A stretch of 64,000 nucleotides of DNA. Source: Crotalaria pallida. Taxonomy: Eukaryota; Streptophyta; Magnoliopsida; Fabales; Fabaceae. Positions 54,137 through 63,909 of this stretch are shown here, piece after piece (position 1 is the stretch's first letter; the number at the start of each line of letters is the position of its first letter). The stretch covers positions 55,001,001 to 55,065,000 of the forward strand of contig CM075654.1 of assembly GCA_037953625.1 (NCBI GenBank). The letters run 5' to 3'. The translations under genes were made by a program, and so were the position numbers. Under the pieces are notes generated by a model that saw only the letters and a list, made by a program, of their open reading frames with translations, was not told where the DNA came from and made no database searches.

Positions 54137-56038
54137 TTGTATTGTCTCCCCCAAATCGAAGGCCTACAATACAACCCATATTTACGATGTATATCTCCCC
54201 CAAATCGAAGGCCTATATACATCACCATATTCATCCAGTATTAGTCATCCATATTATATGTCATTAATATACCAACCAATTCTGTTTAACTTTTACCTAA
54301 ACATTTCAAGCACCAGCCTCATCATACATATATATATATATATATATATATAACCAAATAGCCATATACATTATAGTTTAATTCTCGTCACTAACTCTTA
54401 ATTAATTCCATTTCCCTTTCTTATTTTCCGTTTATTTTGTCGCTAATTGCTTCGACTCTTCTTTAACTAAATTTTCTTTCCTGATTATCTTCCTTATTAC
54501 ATATCCTATTATTATATTATTAGTCCTATTCTACTCAGCGGTCTCACTAAATTCTCTTTACTCTCATTTGTTCATTTCTAAATTTATTTCCCTATTCACC
54601 ATTTCTATTCTTTTGCCACACCCTACCGATCTAATTGATTAGTTATTCTGTTACCTACCTTTTTACTCATCACTATTTGTTTCCCCTATTTACTCCATCT
54701 ATCTTTCTTCATTATTAGCGGGTTACCCTAAGGTTCATTAGCAATCAACATTTCCCCTGGTCCTAGCGATAGATATAACTACCCAGAAATATACCCCTTA
54801 AGGACCGGTAATGAAACCCCTTACCTCAATCGATGACAGTGAGAGGGGTAACCTTAATCTGACGCTTTACTCCCCGACTCACGCTTTAGCTCGGCTCCAA
54901 CTTGATCTTAAGCTTCCCCAATCTTCGATTCCAAGCACGGTGGGGATAATCGACCTCGATCACGGTGACGGTGTTGCTCTTCGACACCGGGAAGAGAGAG
55001 AGCACGGTAGAGAGGGGATATGGGGATGAAAGGTGGCTATGGTGATTTGGTGATGGTGGCGGTCACCACCGCGAGTAGCGGCGATGGCGGCTGTGGTGGT
55101 GAGGGGCGGCGGTGTGTGTGGGTGGAGAAGGAGAGAGAGAAAGATCCAATTGGGGAAAGAGAGAGAGGGAAAGAGAACTCAAAATCAATAGGGAAAGAGA
55201 GAGGAAGAGGTGCTCATAGTGGTGGTGGTGGGTGGTGGTTCGTGGTGGTTCATGGTGGATGGTGGAGGGTATGGTGGTGGAGAGAGAGAATGGGTCATGG
55301 AGGTGAGAGAGAAAGGGATCAAGAAGGAGGAGAGAGAGTGGATCTATGGGAAGGAGGAAGAGCAAGGAGATGGGGTGGTGGCCTTGGGGCTGCTTCGGTG
55401 GTGGTGGTGGGTGTTGGGGGCTGATTTGGGGTGAGGGAGGGAGAATGGGACGGAGTAATGAGAAAGGAGGGGGGCTGGTGCACCAAATGGTGCTGCTACT
55501 GTGCTAAGATAACGCTCGCGCGCTTGAGCACGGAAAGCGTGCGCCTACGCGCGCGCAAGTGGCGCATCTAATGCGCGTCTTGGCCTTCTGAGCGCCAGTT
55601 AGGTGCGCCTGAGCGCCCAAGCACCTGAGTTGGTGCATCTGATGCACCCTGGTGCGCCTGGGCGTGCACCGGTGATTCCAGACTTCGATTCACCATAACT
55701 TTTTCGTTAACCGTTGGATCGAGCCCAAATTTTTAGACAAGCTTCTTAATCCCCTAAACTTCATATCCAACGGTGGAATTTAATATATTAGCATCCTATA
55801 ATAAATTCCAAATATTCTCGTACCGGTTGATTTCTAATACTTAAAACGCCGATTTAACTCCCGATTTCGCTTAGATAATTTTGCCCCTTGCTACCAATGT
55901 CTCCTACACAACCCCTAATACTTATCATTACTACTCACCTTGCTCCCAAAATTCTTTAAGCAATTAATCTACCCATTCCTTACACTTTAAACTTATTAAT
56001 TCACTAATTATGCTTGGAATTAAATTAGGGATGTTATA
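54137..56038 (-). repeat. Element A 5' LTR, part 2
   Basis: Continues the LTR after G: two last hairpins (54136-54223, perfect GATGTATAT/ATATACATC stem), a TA microsatellite, donor-like GAGGTAAGGGG on the minus strand (about 54818-54828), and low-complexity G/A-rich DNA. The unbroken insertion sites of C (about 55288) and E (about 55478) are here, as is the GC-rich GCGCCTGAGCGC array (about 55500-55670). Ends GATGTTATA, then TSD GGGAG. The long frames at 55020-55434 are low-complexity and are interrupted in the other LTR; not genes. Confidence 0.9.
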
Positions 56039-56043
56039 GGGAG

Positions 56044-56484
56044 AGAATCCCATAGTTGAACGTTGAGGCGTTCGTAGGGCGAGGAACCCTGCTGTGTGAT
56101 TGAGGCCCCTAGCGAACGGAGGTTCCTAGTAGTGTGCGGGGTGCTCTTGGTTGTAATAGGGTGCGGCTCTATTGCTTGGTTATAAGAACTCTCAGGCGGG
56201 TCGCTTGGGGACTGGACTAGGCCTTTCGATGGGAAGGCTGAACCAGTATAAAAATCACCGGTGCAAGCTTTTCTATCCCTCTCTCTTTTACTTTCCGCAT
56301 ATTTATTCTTTTACGTTTTCGCGCTACTCGATTATTATATTATTTCTATCGTTTTCGCGATCCATTACGAACGTTTAATCTCTCCATCTCAAATCATTTT
56401 TTTAATTTATTACGAATTTTTCAATAAATAATAAAACTCGATTCACCCCCCCCCCCTCTCGAGATTTTGAGGCCAAAACCAACA
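56044..56484 (+). mobile_element. Element I 3' LTR, right part
   Basis: Resumes element I after A. C-run 56446-56456 followed by TCTCGAG, and the terminal CCAACA matches TGTTGG at 931. The next five bases (TCTTT) would be the TSD of I but its left end is outside the window. Confidence 0.85.
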
Positions 56485-56831
56485 TCTTTCTCTCTCCCCC
56501 CACCGTGTCAATCTCCCTCACCACCACTTTCCCTCTCGACCGCGGCCACGGCCTCACCACGGCGGTGCCGCCATCAAGAACCAACGCCATAGCCACCACC
56601 GTATTAAACCGCCGCTACCCCTTTTTGTACTCCTCCCTAATCACAACTCTAATCGTGAACCAAATCGAAGCCGGACGTGGAAGCTGTAGTTGCCGCTGCT
56701 GGGTCTGGGCCAGTTCGACGTGAGTCGGGTCGGAACGGCGAAGTTGCTTTTAACGAGCTAGGTCGAAACGTCATGAGCCGAAGTAGGACCTCCTCACCGA
56801 GCTGTAAACCAGGTTCTAGTGCGACCTCGAG

Positions 56832-58141
56832 GTAAGAAGGTGGTATTACCTCTACTTAGGGAGTAGATTCAAGGATGTTATAGTGATAACTAAGGATAGG
56901 GTAATAGAAATGTATGTTAACAAACCTTAGGGTAGTCCCCCGCTAATGAAAATGGAATAGGTAGAGCAATAATGAAACTCACTTTTAATAGATAGAAATA
57001 TATGTAATATGATAATCGAACCAATGAGACTATTGAGCTAAGGAAATATCTAGGGAAATGAATTAAAACAAGTAATTGAGAATAGAGGGAATTAAATCCA
57101 AACAAGTAAGCATAAGCAGAATTAATTTAGTTAAAAGTTATATAGATTAGAAAATAGAAATGAAGTAACGAACTAAGTTCAAAATGTAAATAGGAAAAGG
57201 GTAAGAGAACCTAGGGAAACGATAATAAAAAGAAGGACGAGGAATTTAATTAGATGACAAGTTAGGAAAAAGGGTAAGAATGACGGTGGAAACAACAAAC
57301 CAGGAATAACGAAAAATAAACAAGAAACGAGATGAGAATTAGAGGGCGCTGAGTAAATTGAGTTACTAGTCGGTTAACTAGTTAAGGAACAAAAATAATG
57401 ATAGAGTAAAGAATTGGCAAAGACTAACGAAGGTGAATACGAATTGAGAATGATCGAAAGTAACGAAGCTAAACATAACGAATGAATAGTAAGAGATGAA
57501 AGTATACGAGTTGAGATAAACTCACTAATTAAGAAAAGAGAAGCGATTGATGGTCTGTTGGACTCAGTCACAATAAAGAGAACGACTGATGGTCTGTTGG
57601 ACTTAGTCATAAGAAAAGAGAACGACTGATGGTCTGTTGGACTCAGTCATAAGAAAAGATAAAAGAGAACGACTGATGGTCTGTTGGACTCAGTCATAAG
57701 AAAAGAGAACGACTGATGGTCTGTTGGACTTAGTCACAATAAAAGAGAACGATTGATGGTCTGTTGAACTCAGTCATAAGAAAAGAGAACGACTGATGGT
57801 CTGTTGGACTCAATCATAAGAAAGAGAACGATTGACGGTCTGTTAGACTCAGTCACAAGAAAAGAGAAACGGCTGATGGTCTGTTGGACTCAGCCACCAT
57901 AAAAGAAAGGTAATAAAAAGATAAAAGAAATTGAAAAGGAAACAACGAGAAAAAAAATAACATGAGAATAAATAACGAAGAAATGTGTAAATTGTTCATA
58001 ATTGAATATGTGCATAGTAGTAGGGTAGTAAATGTGATCGATTTAGGTCAAGTGTTAGAGACTTAGTTTATTGCTATACTTTTTAGAATTTATCTTTCTA
58101 AGTTTTGTGTAATGCTACCCTTCTTGCTATTTTTCCTACAG
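56832..58141 (+). promoter_or_regulatory. Putative intron inside LTR of J
   Basis: Donor CGAG|GTAAGAAGG and acceptor CTATTTTTCCTACAG|GTAC, 1310 nt apart, enclose the tandem stem-loops, in the same arrangement as in B and E. Confidence 0.4.
57545..57895 (+). repeat. Tandem stem-loop array, element J
   Basis: Nine tandem units of ~37-45 bp. Each has arms around the constant TGGTCTGTTGGAC: mostly GACTGA/TCAGTC, with GATTGA/TCAGTC, GACTGA/TTAGTC (both G-U compatible in RNA) and a double-changed GGCTGA/TCAGCC at 57871-57895. Within the loop GTC/GAC can extend the stem over a two-base bulge, leaving TGTTG. Spacers are purine-rich (AAGAAAAGAGAAC). Confidence 0.85.
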
Positions 58142-58544
58142 GTACAGAAGCAATACTTACAGCAGTTCAGGCCGAGCAGGAGTACACTCCACCACGTGGA
58201 ATGTAATGTTGTCATGAGCGGAGCATAGCTTATATTATAAATGTTATTTTGGAAATTAAAATATGTATTAGTGTATGCCCTGAAACTTGTATTAATCGAG
58301 CGTTAGGATTAACCTGGTTGTAATATTATTATGTTTTATGCTTTAAAATTCCTCTGGTCTGAACAGGTACAAGCAGGAAATTTTGGGAAAGTCCGAAAAA
58401 CAAAGGAAACTTTGCCGTATTTTCGTAAAAATTTTCAAGTACCGTTTTTAATAAACCTTAACTAATTAAATGTGAGGGTGTTACACAGGGCACGCGACCC
58501 GGGTCAGATCCGGACCTTCGGATGAGCAATAAAAAAAATATGAA

Positions 58545-60720
58545 TGGAGAAATCAAGTTCATGTTATTATATGTTCCAAAATGTTCAAAAGCTGAAAAAC
58601 CTGGGAGTAAACTTAAAAAGTTTAACAGAGAGCAATTTGCTAATATGGTAAAGAGAGAAGAAGAAATGAGGTAGAAAGTGACTTTGATCCAACAAGAACT
58701 TCATTAAGACCCTCTTAATTTGAGGTTGCAAGAAATAGAAAATAAGATGGAGAGTGAATATTTGCAAATTAGTAAAATTGCCTATGCTTTTTTGAAGCAC
58801 GAAGCAAAAGAAAAGATTGGTTAAAGGAGGGTGACCAGAATACTCAATATTTTCATGCCATTCTAAAACAATAGCAATACAGAAATAGAGTATTGAACAT
58901 CATGAATGAAAAGGGGTAGAGATGCATTGAATTTGATAAAATCAAGGTTTCAAAGAATTTTACAAGACTTTTCTCAATGGTAAAGCTTAAAAATGGTCAA
59001 TTAGACAATTACTGAAGAAGAAGTAAGTGATGGAAAATGCTTGTCAGTTGAGCAACAAATCCAGATGCTACATCCCTTCACAGATCAAGACATCAAGAAC
59101 GTAATTTTCTCCATTCCACCAGACAAGAGCACAGGCCCTGATGGATAAGGATCAGACTTCTATCAAAAAGCTTGGCATATAATTGATGAAGATTGTTGCA
59201 ATGCTATTCATTAGTTTTTTGCCAATGAAAAACTGCTAAATCAGGTTGATAAAACTACACTGACTCTAGTGCCTAAATTGGATATTCCTAATTTTGCTAA
59301 GGATAATAGGCCAAATGCATGCTACAATAATATATTGTATAAATGTATTTCCAAGCTCCTTTGCATGAGATTGAAGAGAATATTGCCTAATATTGTGGGA
59401 AAAAAATCAAACTAGTTTTAATGTTGATAGAAACATTTGTCACAATATTTTGATTAGCCACGAAAATCTTGAGGCACTATTTTTTTTGGTGAACCCACGA
59501 TATCTACACGCATAATTAGATAACTAAACCATTTGCACATCGATTGGGTCCTTTCGGGGGGGGGGGGGGGGGGGCGCTCCCAACAAGACACTTTTTATTT
59601 GCATGAGTCAGAGATCAAACGTGTAACCACATGCTTAAGGGACATAGACCCCGTCCATCTGTGTCAACCTCCACTGGTTAAAAAGAAAAAATGTTGAGCA
59701 CTATGAAAGAAAAAATGTGTCTCCTAGATGTCTTTTTAAGATTGATATTAAAAAGGCATATGATATGGTTAGCTGGGAATTCATTGAGCATATATTGATA
59801 GCAATTAAAGTGCCTAGGAAATTTATTGCTTGGATCATGATCTGTGTGACAACTCCTACCTTTTCTTTATCTCTAAATAGAGAAAGATATGGTCAGTTTA
59901 AAACTAGTAGAGGTTTAAGATAAGGGGATCCAATTTCCCCTCTGTTGTTTCTAATACTCATGGATATGTTGACTAGAAAATTGAAAGTTGTTGTAAATCA
60001 AAAGAATTTTAGCTATCACCCTATGGGTAAGACAATGGTCTCACAAATTTAGTTTTTGCCAATGATCTTATGTTCTTCTGTAAAGAAAATATGAAGTCTA
60101 TGAAGATTATGATTGATACATTTGTTGATTTCTCAAAAGAGTCTATGTGGTGGCTTGTTTTCTAGTCCCGAGAAGTCAAATATATATATGGCAGGAGTAA
60201 ATGAAATAGAAAAACATATAATTTTGGAATTTACTAAATATCAATGTAGTTCTTTTCCATTTAGATATTTAGGCATTCCTCTGGCAGTAAAGACATGGAA
60301 TGTGAATTCTTGTCAATTTTTGGTGGATAAAATAACCATAAGATTGGAAAAATCGGACAACAAGAAACCTTTCTTATCAAGGAAGAACCCAGCTAACTAA
60401 TTCTGTTTTGATTACTTTGCATGTATACTGGGCAACAATATTTGTTATACCTAAGAGGGTGATTAAAAGGATTGAAGAAATTTGTAGGAGCTTCCTTTGG
60501 GCAGGTCAGCAAGGAGTTAAGTATAATGCTCTGATTGGTTGGACTCAAATTTGTAAGAAAAGAAATTATGGGATAATGCCAGCTTTGGCATACTGCTGCA
60601 ATCAAAAAGCAATTATAGGATATTTCTAACAAAAAAAGAAAGCTTATAGGTGAAGTGGGTGAATACAATTTTCTTAAAGAGTTAGTATTTGTGGCAGTAT
60701 AAAATCAAGTAAGAAGCCAG
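58545..60720 (+). pseudogene. Degenerate LINE (L1-type) reverse transcriptase region
   Basis: Fragments of a plant L1-type ORF2 in order: KLKKFNREQFANMVKREEE-like text (about 58610), KEGDQNTQYFHA (about 58828, another frame), SIPPDKSTGPDG (about 59112), FKIDIKKAYDMVSWEFIEHI (59738), FKTSRGLR then QGDPISPLLFLILMDML (about 59920), FANDLMFFC (about 60054), YLGIPLAVKTW (about 60264) and VIPKRVIKRIEEICRSFLWA (about 60440). Many stops and frameshifts. The catalytic box, FADD or YADD in active elements, reads FAND. A SINE-like insertion interrupts it at 59481-59693. No LINE 3' tail can be fixed. Confidence 0.8.
59481..59693 (-). mobile_element. SINE-like insertion in the LINE remnant
   Basis: 213 bp flanked by TTGAGGCACTAT (59469-59480) and TTGAGCACTAT (59694-59704), which restore the LINE reading HENLE-HYERKN. 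T-run at the left edge (A-tail in sense), so orientation is minus. In sense GGTTACACGTTTGATCTC is only loosely like a pol III B box. Contains an 18-base G-run (about 59556-59573). Family not recognised. Confidence 0.55.
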
Positions 60721-60804
60721 TTCACATTGGAGAAAACTAATCAAAATTAGGGATGAACTGATGGTTGGTTTTGAGGTTAATAAATGGAAAGCGCAAAGGA
60801 AAGA
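60721..60804. other. Transition to AT-rich host sequence
   Basis: No feature recognised; possibly the last degraded part of the LINE. Confidence 0.3.
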
Positions 60805-61155
60805 GTTGAATTATTAATTTAAATAAATATTGATATTAATTGATTTTAAAACCATTTTCTTTCTTTTTTTACTCTATTAACCATTTTAATTTATCAACTT
60901 AATAATTGATAATAATTCCTTTTTAATATTTTAGTATAGTATTTTCTAATAACCGATCAACTTCTTATATTATTCAATTATGGAATAGTTAAATTATTAT
61001 ATTAAATAAATATTGATATCAAATTATTTTTTTTTCCTTTTTTTTTACTATATTAGGCATTTTAATTTATCAATTTAATAATTGATAATTCCTTTTTAAT
61101 ATTTGAGTGTAGTATTTGGTAAAATTCGATCTCCTTCTTAAATTATTTTCTATCA
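60805..61155. repeat. Direct tandem duplication, ~183-bp period
   Basis: GTTGAATTATTAATTT (60805) and GTTAAATTATTATATT (60988) start two diverged copies. Both run through AAATAAATATTGATAT, a T-rich patch, CATTTTAATTTATCAA and ATTGATAAT, then CCTTTTTAATATTT. AT-rich and non-coding. Confidence 0.65.
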
Positions 61156-61310
61156 ATTAAAAATTATTTAGTATTATTTAGCATTTCCTAAAATCTTTAT
61201 TTCCCTTATCTTTATCTTTAACCAATAGGTATTTTTTAGTATTAAAAAAAACCATGAAAATGCCAAGTCATCGTTTCATCAATTGGAAGCATTGTCTTTT
61301 TTATTAGAAA

Positions 61311-61481
61311 AATGATTTAAAAATCTATATTGAGAGACCTACTCATAAACCTACATATAGGATTGTGACATTTGTCATTTACATTATTTTATTTTATTTT
61401 TTAAACTTAAAAAATAACAAATGTCAAAATTCTATGTGTAGATTTATGAATAGGTCTCTCAATTTAGGTCTCCCAATCATT
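61311..61481. mobile_element. Foldback MITE-like element 1
   Basis: Inverted arms of ~70 bp: TTGAGAGACCTACTCATAAA on the left pairs with TTTATGAATAGGTCTCTCAA on the right, and the arms extend outward to AATGATT/AATCATT. The centre is a short AT-rich spacer. No coding. TSD not certain. Confidence 0.65.
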
Positions 61482-61864
61482 ATACTATTTATTATACATA
61501 ATTGATGTCTAGCATTTTAACCTGTGCACTACCTAGGCGTGGTACTTATAATGTAATAAAGATTGCTTAATTCATATTATTAATTTGAATATTTTTTATT
61601 CATAGGTTGAAGATAAGAGGCTGAGAAAATGATGATTAGCTAATGATTTCATATTAACATCAAATAAATCTTTCAAAATTGAAAATAATCAACCACCACA
61701 TTAGTCCATCTGAAATTTATTTGGTAAATTTTTTGTTTTAGAAAGCTAACTTAATAGCCACTATTGTTTTTGGAGGATCAAATTGACATTGTCGTCCACC
61801 AAATTTGATAACCTATGCTTCGGGTAAATAAAATTACCTCTAATTAATATTTATTCAATCTTAA

Positions 61865-62132
61865 GAGTAATATGTCAGATTAGTCCCTGAGCGTCGGTCA
61901 AGTTAGTCTCTGACTTTATCGAAATAGCAATTTAGTCCCTGAGATAGGAGAACGTCGATCAAGTTAGTCTCTGCCGTCACTATCGCAGGGATGTATTTGC
62001 TTTAAAATGGGATAAAGATAGGGACGTATGTGAATTAAAATGAAATCTCAGGGACTAAATTGCTATTTCGATAAAGTCAGGGACTAACTTGACCGATGCT
62101 TCCAAAGTCAGGGACTAATCTGATATATTACC
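61865..62132. mobile_element. Foldback MITE-like element 2, Mutator-type candidate
   Basis: 268 bp with long inverted arms. TAATATGTCAGATTAGTCCC at the left pairs with GGGACTAATCTGATATATTA at the right, and arms of ~75 bp contain AGTCCCTGACTTTATCGAAA. Flanked by TCAATCTTAA at 61855-61864 and 62133-62142. A 9-10 bp TSD is usual for Mutator-like elements. Confidence 0.7.
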
Positions 62133-62142
62133 TCAATCTTAA

Positions 62143-62781
62143 CAATAAGTGTACAACTATTGACACTCCAATTGGTCCATTTACACTCATCAATTACAAT
62201 TTTCAAAATTCGAACAATTACTCATAATTGGTTAGAAAAGAGAGCAAACAGACCAAAAAAAATATCAAAACAAAACTTTATTAAGGGATATCAGAAGTAC
62301 ACAACCAAGCAAAAGTTACATGCGCTAGGATGAATTTTTTATGACATTTTATACGATTCATACACAAGCCATTGTAAAAGAAAGAAGAACCACTAAAACC
62401 CATCAATATGCCACACCCCTAACATAATACTTCATCTTATCCTTATTACAAGTTACTTTTAACTAAATTACATAATTAATTAAATTTAAAAGAGTTAATT
62501 ATAAAACTGTATTTAATACTCTCTATAACTCTCCACTTTATTATTTTCAATTGAAAATATCAACTCTATTAAAAATCATTAATTGAATTGATGTTCATTT
62601 CATTAAAATGTTGATCTTAATTTATATATTTTTTTTATAATCAAAGATACTTTCTTTTATTTTTGGTCACTCTTCTGACGCTGATTTTTTTTTAACTTCA
62701 TAATATATATATATATGTTTTGAATATAGTCATATAGAGTACAATGAAAAAAGTTGGATTCATATATTTTTATTATATATA
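62143..62781. other. AT-rich intergenic DNA
   Basis: No gene, element end or repeat recognised apart from a short TA microsatellite (about 62703-62716). Confidence 0.5.
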
Positions 62782-62806
62782 TGGAATTATTATTATTAAT
62801 ATTATT

Positions 62807-62980
62807 TTTTTGTGTGAAAAAGTTTAGGTGAGTTGGGCTCCAGGGTCAGGGTAGGCCTCCGGACTCAAAGAGCGCTTACAAATTACCCACCAATACCACC
62901 ATCACATCGGTAGGATTCGTATCCGGAATCTCTCTCAACCCCGCACTCAATCCTTACCAACTGATTCAACAGTTACTTGT
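62807..62980 (-). mobile_element. tRNA-derived SINE with 25-bp target-site duplication
   Basis: TGGAATTATTATTATTAATA plus TTATT occurs at 62782-62806 and again at 62981-63005, a perfect 25-bp duplication. The 174-bp insert has its T-run at the left (A-tail in sense). In sense, AATCAGTTGGTAAGG resembles a pol III A box and GGATACGAATCC a B box at normal spacing. This is the profile of a plant SINE mobilised by a LINE. Confidence 0.82.
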
Positions 62981-63005
62981 TGGAATTATTATTATTAATA
63001 TTATT

Positions 63006-63780
63006 GCTTATAAAAATTAAAAAAAAATATATGTCTAGATATATCCTTACATAACCATATTAGGATCCATGAAAGAATCAATGTTCGATTAAAATTTTAG
63101 TTGGGATGATTACGTTCAAGAGATTACTCCCTCAATTTCATTTTACGTGTTTTTTTAATTAAATTAACATGGTGTTTATTTCATTTGTCATTTATCTCTT
63201 TTATAATTATTATATTTACTATAATTTTTCACTTATTATCTTTTTTCTTAACTAGGTGAGGATAAAATTGTAAAAAAAATAATTCTTAAAAAGACACTTA
63301 GAATAAAAAAAAGTATTTTTTTCCCAAGTTAATAAGATGAGATGATACCTCGTTAAACAACCCATGTTTATAAGTTCGGATGATACCTCCTAAAACCAAA
63401 AAAAAAAGTACATACATCCCTATAAAATTTATCACTTTATATGAAACATATATTATGTATTTAGCATTTTTAATTTCCACCATTTGGTTGAATATATAAT
63501 ATGAGTTTTGTATAAAGTGATATCTTATTTAATGGATTATTGGTAATTTTCATTTTTTATTTGGTGATACCTTGTTTGATAATTTATTGGTAGTTTAATT
63601 TTTTTTCCTTCAAAAAATTTGCCTATTAAAAAAAATTTCTACTCGGAGCGTTACGTGTATATCTAAAATTGACATTTGGATGTACATACATTTGCTTGTC
63701 TTATATATACACATACGTACGTAACATTAGTGTATTGCAAAACGTGAACCAATCAACAACTATCTATATATGGGTGATAT
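63006..63780. other. AT-rich intergenic / upstream region
   Basis: No coding or mobile feature recognised. It probably includes distal promoter sequence of the gene that starts at 63910. Confidence 0.5.
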
Positions 63781-63796
63781 GGTCATAGTATTTCCT

Positions 63797-63804
63797 CTAT
63801 AAAT
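63797..63804 (+). promoter_or_regulatory. TATA box of the downstream gene
   Basis: CTATAAAT in CCTCTATAAATTGG, 106 bp before the start codon at 63910, leaving room for a short 5' leader beginning near 63830. Confidence 0.55.
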
Positions 63805-63909
63805 TGGTTTGCAAACTATCATACTCTCGACAAACAATTCGCTTGCATTTTGGTAGTGAGGCCCTTGATTGTACTGCTTATTGTACCTTCTATATCACAA
63901 TTAAATACA

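Larger units (their letters stand above)
2249..56038 (-). mobile_element. Element A: non-autonomous gypsy-type LTR retrotransposon, host of four nested elements
   Basis: Flanked by the TSD GGGAG (2244-2248 and 56039-56043). The element is in minus orientation. The 3' LTR is 2249-4909 + 22966-23153 + 32372-32961 (3439 bp). The internal part is 32962-34682 + 40615-41799 (about 2.9 kb). The 5' LTR is 41800-43325 + 54137-56038 (3428 bp). The primer-binding site is complementary to initiator tRNA-Met and the polypurine tract adjoins the 3' LTR. The inside carries gag only, with no protease, RT, RNase H or integrase. Elements C, E, H and G are inserted in it, each with its own TSD. The right terminus has decayed from TTACA to TTATA. 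The gag and primer site support the Ty3/gypsy call; the exact lineage is not decided here. Confidence 0.92.
56485..58485 (+). mobile_element. Element J: gypsy-type LTR (solo or 3' LTR), right part
   Basis: LTR of the same broad group as A, B and E. It has a GC-rich CGGCGGTGCCGCC stretch, donor-like CTCGAG|GTAAGAAGG (56832), a tandem stem-loop array (57545-57895), acceptor-like TTTTTCCTACAG (58130-58141), the conserved CAGGCCGAGCAGGAGTACAC block (58169-58188) and GTGAGGGTGTTACA end at 58485. No primer-binding site follows, so it is a 3' LTR or a solo LTR. Its left part is missing because I inserted in it. It is the oldest element of the group judging by nesting. Confidence 0.8.

Noticed and set aside
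55020..55434. Glycine/arginine-rich ORF of up to 134 codons (and the copy at 4637-4963)
   Set aside because: Low-complexity G/A-rich LTR sequence, several overlapping frames, and interrupted in the other LTR copy by element C.
57374..57610. Minus-strand frame with repeated NRPS phrases in element J
   Set aside because: Arises from the tandem hairpin units; no independent support.
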